Origin: Candidatus Hydrogenedentota bacterium | Lineage (GTDB): Bacteria > Hydrogenedentota > Hydrogenedentia > Hydrogenedentales > GCA-2746185 | Assembly: GCA_030123645.1 (NCBI GenBank) | Contig: JASJYE010000059.1 | Coordinates: 1 to 10,361, forward strand | DNA length: 10,361 bases | Direction: 5' to 3' | Part shown: one piece after another, positions 6,727 through 10,361 of the stretch | Layout of the letters: the number at the start of each line of letters is the position of its first letter | Numbering within the stretch: position 1 is the stretch's first letter | The notes under the pieces: generated by a model | Seen by the model: only the letters and a program-made list of their open reading frames with translations | Database searches by the model: none | Told to the model about the DNA's origin: nothing | Position numbers and translations under genes: made by a program

Positions 6727-7569
6727 TCAGCGGGCTTTAGCAAATCCCGTGGTCGCCGATACATGCGCAACGAAGACATCAGCGGCGGCGCGTAACTCGA
6801 CGATCGCGGACAAGGAAGCCAAATAACTCGACTTCGCGTTTCTGGGTGAGGGCAAATTCTCAGTAATTGTCCTCAACTTGCCGAAAGCGCCCTCAGCCAC
6901 CACTTCATGGATGTTCATGGTAGCCTCGGGGTCGGCGATGACACGGACGCGCGTATCGTCTGGACCTATACCTACGAAGCTCAACGAGGCGGCTACATTC
7001 ACATTTTTAGGAAAGGCCTTGACCGCCTCACGGGCACTTCCCTCGAAGACGACCGTCGCTTCTTCCAGGCCGTCCAAATCGATTTTGTTTTCGATGAGAT
7101 ATGGCGCCCCGGCCAAACCGGCAGGCGGCTTTCTCGTGGTCAGGTGCACACTGTGCAGGCCCGATTCCATGGCCGCACGAATCCCGTCAAGCCCGCATAA
7201 CGCGCCCGAAGGAATGTGTACCTGAACGCCGGCAGCCCGGGCCTCTTCACAGAGGCCGGCATATTCGAGAAGTCCTCCCACGCTCATGATCAGGCAATCC
7301 ACGTGATGGCGAATGGCCGATTCGAGCACGTCCTTCACTGCATCGGCGACGGCGCATTCGACGAGAAAGTCCACTTTCGATGCGTTCTCGTCCAAATCGC
7401 AAATGGCCGATTCGAGGTGGAACGAGCGGAATAGAATCTTGGCGCGCCCTTGGTCTACATCGGTCAGTGCGGCGACCTCGGCGGGAATGTCGTCCTTCTG
7501 CAGAGCGATACATAGATCCGCTCCGATATTGCCGCATCCAACGATGCCAATTTTCATTTTTGTCGTCAT
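6727..7569 (-). CDS. nadX: L-aspartate dehydrogenase
   Basis: A 280-residue NAD(P)-dependent enzyme that oxidises L-aspartate to iminoaspartate, the substrate of quinolinate synthase NadA. It can replace the oxidase NadB in NAD synthesis. The Rossmann motif GCGNIG is at residues 11-16. Family blocks are IPSGALCGLDGI (119-130), TTRKPPAGLAGAPY (144-157), PKNVNVAASLSFVGIG (187-202), and ADPEATMNIHEV with the likely catalytic H221. ENLPSPRNAKSSYLASLSAI follows near the C-terminus. I chose the ATG at 7569, which gives the N-terminus MTTKMKIGIVG and has a weak GGCGAG upstream. An ATG at 7557 or a TTG at 7581 is possible. The gene is monocistronic in this window, with its own promoter at 7677-7706. 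nadA and nadC are not present here. Confidence 0.93.
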   Translation of the reverse strand: MTTKMKIGIVGCGNIGADLCIALQKDDIPAEVAALTDVDQGRAKILFRSFHLESAICDLDENASKVDFLVECAVADAVKDVLESAIRHHVDCLIMSVGGLLEYAGLCEEARAAGVQVHIPSGALCGLDGIRAAMESGLHSVHLTTRKPPAGLAGAPYLIENKIDLDGLEEATVVFEGSAREAVKAFPKNVNVAASLSFVGIGPDDTRVRVIADPEATMNIHEVVAEGAFGKLRTITENLPSPRNAKSSYLASLSAIVELRAAADVFVAHVSATTGFAKAR

Positions 7570-7583
7570 CGTGCTCGCCAATG

Positions 7584-7605
7584 GATAAGAAAAAAGCCGC
7601 TTATC
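7584..7605 (-). promoter_or_regulatory. hairpin in the predicted nadX leader
   Basis: On the minus strand GATAAG (7605-7600) can pair with CTTATC (7589-7584) around a 10-base loop that contains six T residues. It sits about 15 bases before the nadX start codon. The T-run is in the loop, not after the stem, so it is not a normal intrinsic terminator. A role in translation control is possible but unproven. Confidence 0.3.
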
Positions 7606-7676
7606 ACGGCCGAATTACTTCGCTCTCGCTCTGTGTACTTGGCAGACGGCCCCGAACCTGGCCTACCGACCGCGAG

Positions 7677-7706
7677 ATACTAACACAGCGTAAAATCGCA
7701 AGTCAA
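7677..7706 (-). promoter_or_regulatory. sigma70-type promoter for nadX
   Basis: On the minus strand TTGACT (7706-7701) and TAGTAT (7682-7677) are separated by 18 bases. This matches 5 of 6 and 4 of 6 consensus positions. Transcription would start near 7670 and give a leader of about 100 bases before the ATG at 7569. The call rests on consensus matching alone. Confidence 0.6.
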
Positions 7707-7765
7707 ACCCTGCTCCAGACTTATGGGGCATGAGGTGGCCCCCGCCCCCCCAGTACGGCCGCCTG

Positions 7766-7796
7766 TTGAGATTCTCCTAAGGCCTTTCATTACAAT
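7766..7796 (+). promoter_or_regulatory. candidate promoter for the ORF at 7825
   Basis: TTGAGA (7766-7771) and TACAAT (7791-7796) are good matches to the -35 and -10 boxes, although the 19-bp spacing is longer than ideal. The box pair points to the ORF beginning about 29 bases downstream. It is divergent from the nadX promoter. The rest of 7582-7824 holds only a C-rich tract at 7739-7751. Confidence 0.4.
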
Positions 7797-7824
7797 AGTT
7801 GCACCACTTCCTTTGGGGGAATGC

Positions 7825-8169
7825 GTGCGGGCCCCGCGGCCTGAGCGGGCCGCGGACAGCATTTTGGACTACGCGGAAAACTACGAGCGGTGCTGTAAAG
7901 AACACCTTAGATTCCTGCAGCGTCATTTCATGGGCATTCTGTCAGGAAAGGCGCGCTCGCTTGGCCGGAAAAACCACCGAATGCGCTCGTTGAACTACGT
8001 TGTCGATACGTATTTTGACCAGGCGAATTCCCTGCGGGTGATGGATTGCGGCCCGTGGGACGGCTGGTTTTTCAGCTACGATACGCCCGTCATTCGCCAG
8101 CGCATCGCACTCGATTTCGATCCCGCCTTCGCGCCTCAACTGCGCATAGCGGCATGGACTTCATATTAG
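7825..8169 (+). CDS. hypothetical protein resembling the N-terminal part of a class I methyltransferase
   Basis: A 114-residue ORF of uncertain function. Residues 13-68 look helical and charged (ILDYAENYERCCKEHLRFLQ...). Residues 70-82 read LRVMDCGPWDGWF, like motif I of SAM-binding methyltransferases, and IALDFDP at 94-100 resembles the acidic end of strand 2. The protein then stops, so the catalytic half of such a fold is absent. In another frame the DNA continues with GMDFILAGMEHAGFS and stays open to 8237, so a frameshift near 8130-8160 is possible. I chose the GTG at 7825 because GGGGGA (7815-7820) precedes it and a candidate promoter lies upstream. The same frame is open back to an ATG at 7723. 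The stop codon runs into a strong terminator hairpin. It is either a degraded gene or a real small protein. Confidence 0.5.
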   Translation: MRAPRPERAADSILDYAENYERCCKEHLRFLQRHFMGILSGKARSLGRKNHRMRSLNYVVDTYFDQANSLRVMDCGPWDGWFFSYDTPVIRQRIALDFDPAFAPQLRIAAWTSY

Positions 8170-8193
8170 CCGGCATGGAGCATGCCGGCTTTT
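8168..8193 (+). terminator. intrinsic terminator before hemH
   Basis: AGCCGGCAT (8168-8176) and ATGCCGGCT (8182-8190) form a perfect 9-bp stem with a 5-base loop, followed by TTT to 8193. It starts within the stop codon of the ORF at 7825-8169. The U-tract is short, so termination efficiency is uncertain. On the minus strand no T-run follows, so it acts only in the plus direction. Confidence 0.65.
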
Positions 8194-8260
8194 CCCGTCA
8201 CCTCGAACTCGCACTCCTTCCTCGAAACGCCGGCTGAACTCTGCTAAGGTAGCGAACACC

Positions 8261-9286
8261 ATGATTGGTTCTGGAAAGACTGGTATCCTGCTGGTGAACA
8301 CCGGCTCGCCAGATGCGCCGGAAGTCCCCGAGACACGGCGCTACTTGCGCCAGTTTCTCTCTGACCCGCGCGTCATCGATATTTCGCCCATCGCGCGATG
8401 GCTCCTCCTCAATTTCGTCATTTTGCCGCGCCGGCCGAAGTACTCCTCGGCGGCTTATAAGTCGATATGGACCGATCGGGGCTCGCCACTCGTCGTAAAC
8501 AGCGAAGACCTCCGCGACGGGCTGCGCGAAGCGCTTCCGGACAGGCTCATCGAAATCGGGATGGCCTACAGCCGGCCGTCCGTGCCGCAAGCACTCGATG
8601 CACTCCTTGAGCAGGGGGCGGGGCGGATTGTGGTCGCGCCGATGTTCCCACAGTACGCATCGGCTACCGTAGGGTCGGTCCTCGAGCTGACGTACAAAAC
8701 CGCGGCCTCGAAACCGAACGTGACCGCACTTTCCGCCGTAGCGCCTTTTTACGAGGAGCCCGAGTTTCTGGACGCATGGGCCTCGGTGGCCCGGCCTCAG
8801 TTAGAGGATTTCAACGCTGACCACATCTTCTTCAGCTATCACGGGCTGCCCGAGCGGCAGATTCTCAAATGCGATCCCACGGGCGCACACTGCCTGAAGC
8901 AGGAGGACTGTTGCGAGAGATATCGCGAGGCAAATCCCAATTGCTACCGCGCCCATTGTTTCGCGACGACTCGGGGTATCGTCGAGCGCCTGGGGCTCGC
9001 GAAAGACGGGTTCACTGTTGCGTTTCAGTCGAAGCTCGGGCGCGATCCGTGGCTGTCGCCCGCGGCTGACAAAACGATTGTCCGGTTGGCGCAGTCCGGC
9101 GTAAAGCGGCTCGCTATCCTGTCGCCGGCCTTCGTAGCGGATTGCATCGAGACGCTCGAGGAGTTGGGCATTCGGGGAAAGAAATCGTTCCTGGAGAACG
9201 GCGGCGAGGCCTTCAAGCTGGTTTCGTCGCTTAACAGCGACCCCGCCTGGGTGTCCGGGTTTGCGTCGATCCTCCGGCGCTACTGA
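8261..9286 (+). CDS. hemH: ferrochelatase with internal cysteine cluster
   Basis: A 341-residue enzyme of haem synthesis that inserts ferrous iron into a porphyrin (classically protoporphyrin IX). The N-terminus GILLVNTGSPD is typical. The catalytic histidine is H194 in FSYHGLPER and the acidic partner is E297 in FVADCIETLEE. Between them are six cysteines at 204, 211, 217, 218, 228 and 233. A ferrochelatase class described from Myxococcus xanthus binds a [2Fe-2S] cluster with four cysteines in an internal segment of this kind. Four of the six here probably do the same, but which four is not clear. The C-terminus has no extra cysteines. TAAGGT at 8245-8250 is a ribosome site with about 10-base spacing. 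No clear promoter is seen in 8194-8260. The gene is convergent with fliS, with 11 bases between stop codons. Confidence 0.96.
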   Translation: MIGSGKTGILLVNTGSPDAPEVPETRRYLRQFLSDPRVIDISPIARWLLLNFVILPRRPKYSSAAYKSIWTDRGSPLVVNSEDLRDGLREALPDRLIEIGMAYSRPSVPQALDALLEQGAGRIVVAPMFPQYASATVGSVLELTYKTAASKPNVTALSAVAPFYEEPEFLDAWASVARPQLEDFNADHIFFSYHGLPERQILKCDPTGAHCLKQEDCCERYREANPNCYRAHCFATTRGIVERLGLAKDGFTVAFQSKLGRDPWLSPAADKTIVRLAQSGVKRLAILSPAFVADCIETLEELGIRGKKSFLENGGEAFKLVSSLNSDPAWVSGFASILRRY

Positions 9287-9297
9287 GTGAGGACCCC

Positions 9298-9744
9298 TTA
9301 GCCTTCCAGATTCATGATGGATGCGCCGTGCTTGTTGATCGCCGGGGGAATTTCGACGGTTTCCTCGCGCTCGATGCTGCTGAAGAGTTCCTGCCACGTA
9401 TCGCGCATGGACGTCATCAGATTCACGCATTCCTCGATCGGATCGGTCTTTTTCTTGATATTCGCCGTCACAAGAAGATGATTGAAATATTCGTAGGAAC
9501 GATCCAGATTGTGCGCCACTTCGCCCGCGTCCATATTCAGGGCGCTGCGGAGCTCGGCAATGATCTCCTGCGCCTGAATCAAGTACTTGTGCGCTCCCGT
9601 ACCGTTCCCAGCCTCGAGTTGGCGCTGGGCCTCGACCGCCTGAGTGATGGCGCCATTGAACAACATGACAATGAGCCGGCCTTGCGAGGCCGTTTCAACG
9701 TCGATGCGGCGATATGCTTTTGAGAAAGATGCCTGCGATTCCAT
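9298..9744 (-). CDS. fliS: flagellar export chaperone FliS
   Basis: A 148-residue cytoplasmic chaperone that binds the C-terminus of flagellin, keeps it unpolymerised and delivers it to the flagellar export gate. The family pattern is clear: AYRRIDVETASQGRLIVMLF (residues 10-29), GAITQAVEAQ, KYLIQAQEIIAELRSALNMD (54-72), the GEVAHNLDRSYEYFNHLLVTAN block, and MRDTWQELF near residue 117. The protein is somewhat longer than average because of a tail after about residue 125 (EREETVEIPPAINK...). GGAGG (9751-9755, minus strand) stands 6 bases before the ATG. It lies 36 bases downstream of fliD, the usual arrangement, and is probably co-transcribed with it. No terminator is seen after it; transcripts would run into antisense hemH. 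Confidence 0.95.
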   Translation of the reverse strand: MESQASFSKAYRRIDVETASQGRLIVMLFNGAITQAVEAQRQLEAGNGTGAHKYLIQAQEIIAELRSALNMDAGEVAHNLDRSYEYFNHLLVTANIKKKTDPIEECVNLMTSMRDTWQELFSSIEREETVEIPPAINKHGASIMNLEG

Positions 9745-9780
9745 ATGCTACCTCCGTGAATCCGGTGACGCCATTATGGC

Positions 9781-10361
9781 CTAGAATCCTCCGAATTGGG
9801 AACCCAGGGCCAGGAGCGACGCGCCCTGCGACTGCAGAGAACTGAGGAGCATTTCCATTTGAAGAAATTGTCTTCGTAATCGGGCCTCCCGCTGTGCAAC
9901 GCGGCGTTCCATGCCTTCGATGCGGTCTTCCAAAGTGTCGATCTGATTGTCGATACTGCCGTTCGACCGGGTACGGTCGTTTAGAAAACCCGTGGAACTG
10001 GTGAGATCGTCCATGAAATCGAAGAGGAGATCGGCGATCCCCGTCTCGGCATCGTTCGAGAAAAGGCCTTGTACGCCTTCGCGGTTATCGAGGATTGCCG
10101 CGCGCAATTCGTCGACGTCCAGACTCAGTTGAAACGGTGCCGAGGGATCGAATGAGTCCCCCGTGGATATTCCGATGTTCAGAATGCTTTCGAGGCCTAC
10201 GCCGAGGCCCGGCACCTGCTGAAAGATTTTGGACCTCAGGAAGCTTTCAATGCTGCGGAAAGAGCTGTCGTTTCGGAATTCGCCGTCTTTGGCTGTGAGT
10301 TTCTGGATAGCTTCGATCGATTCGTTAAACGTATCCACGAATTTCTGGATTGCCTCGATAA
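9781..10361 (-). CDS. fliD: flagellar filament cap protein FliD (C-terminal part, cut by window edge)
   Basis: The last 192 residues of FliD (flagellar hook-associated protein 2), which caps the growing filament and helps flagellin fold into it. The frame is open to the window end, so the start is outside. Visible family features are KFVDTFNESIEAIQKLT, the segment IFQQVPGLGVGLESILNIGI, the FQLSLDVDELRAAIL block, NREGVQGLFS, and a C-terminal coiled coil (DNQIDTLEDRIEGMERRVAQ...) followed by LRRQFLQMEMLLSSLQSQ. It ends SQFGGF. A GTG at 10338 is an internal valine, not a start. FliD is exported without a cleaved signal peptide. fliS follows it directly. Confidence 0.94.
   Translation of the reverse strand, partial: IEAIQKFVDTFNESIEAIQKLTAKDGEFRNDSSFRSIESFLRSKIFQQVPGLGVGLESILNIGISTGDSFDPSAPFQLSLDVDELRAAILDNREGVQGLFSNDAETGIADLLFDFMDDLTSSTGFLNDRTRSNGSIDNQIDTLEDRIEGMERRVAQREARLRRQFLQMEMLLSSLQSQGASLLALGSQFGGF

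Noticed and set aside
6534..6740. Plus-strand ORF with a repeated RCYRIA peptide
   Set aside because: The peptide repeat comes from the 21-bp tandem array, which is a multiple of three and so stays open in any frame. The ORF begins inside rplU and has no supporting ribosome site or homology.
7584..7605. Inverted repeat with a T-run as a terminator before nadX
   Set aside because: The T-run lies in the loop rather than after the stem, and the stem has only six mostly A-T pairs.
7735..7755. C-rich tract as a possible G-quadruplex on the minus strand
   Set aside because: Only two long G-runs are present, too few for an intramolecular four-run quadruplex.

Overview
The window is a compact, GC-rich bacterial chromosome segment dominated by housekeeping genes. 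The organism is a flagellated bacterium (fliD and fliS) that makes haem (hemH) and probably NAD from aspartate (nadX, nadD). The order rplU-rpmA-obg-proB-proA-nadD resembles Deltaproteobacteria such as Geobacter. The nadD-yqeK-methyltransferase tail resembles the Bacillus yqeJ-yqeK-yqeL-yqeM order. The ferrochelatase has an internal cysteine cluster like the Myxococcus type. This mixture suggests a Gram-negative deltaproteobacterium-like or deep-branching lineage; I cannot name a genus or phylum from sequence alone.

Layout. Positions 1-210 hold no gene but contain a perfect 24-bp inverted repeat whose inner-window arm carries the stop codon of the last operon gene. Positions 211-6581 are one long minus-strand operon, in transcription order: rplU, rpmA, obg, proB, proA, nadD, yqeK and a YqeM-like methyltransferase. 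Gaps are -8 to 70 bp and two junctions overlap. Upstream of rplU (6582-6726) lies a three-unit, 21-bp tandem repeat that starts right after the nadX stop. nadX (minus, 6727-7569) has a good sigma70-type promoter at 7677-7706. Divergent from it is a short plus-strand ORF (about 7825-8169) that looks like the N-terminal part of a class I methyltransferase, with its own candidate promoter and a strong hairpin terminator. hemH follows on the plus strand (8261-9286). It is convergent with the minus-strand flagellar pair fliD (cut by the window edge) and fliS.

How the genes fit together. The main operon combines ribosome proteins L21 and L27, the ribosome-assembly GTPase Obg, the first two proline-synthesis enzymes, NAD synthesis (NadD) and the HD phosphohydrolase YqeK. 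NadX next door would supply iminoaspartate at the start of the NAD pathway that NadD nearly completes. FliD is the filament cap and FliS the flagellin chaperone.

I found no CRISPR array, transposase, phage gene, toxin-antitoxin pair or evident new defence system. The points worth a second look are the terminal inverted repeat, the helically phased tandem repeat before rplU, the absence of rsfS between yqeK and the methyltransferase, the altered G4 motif of Obg, and the broken-looking methyltransferase ORF.
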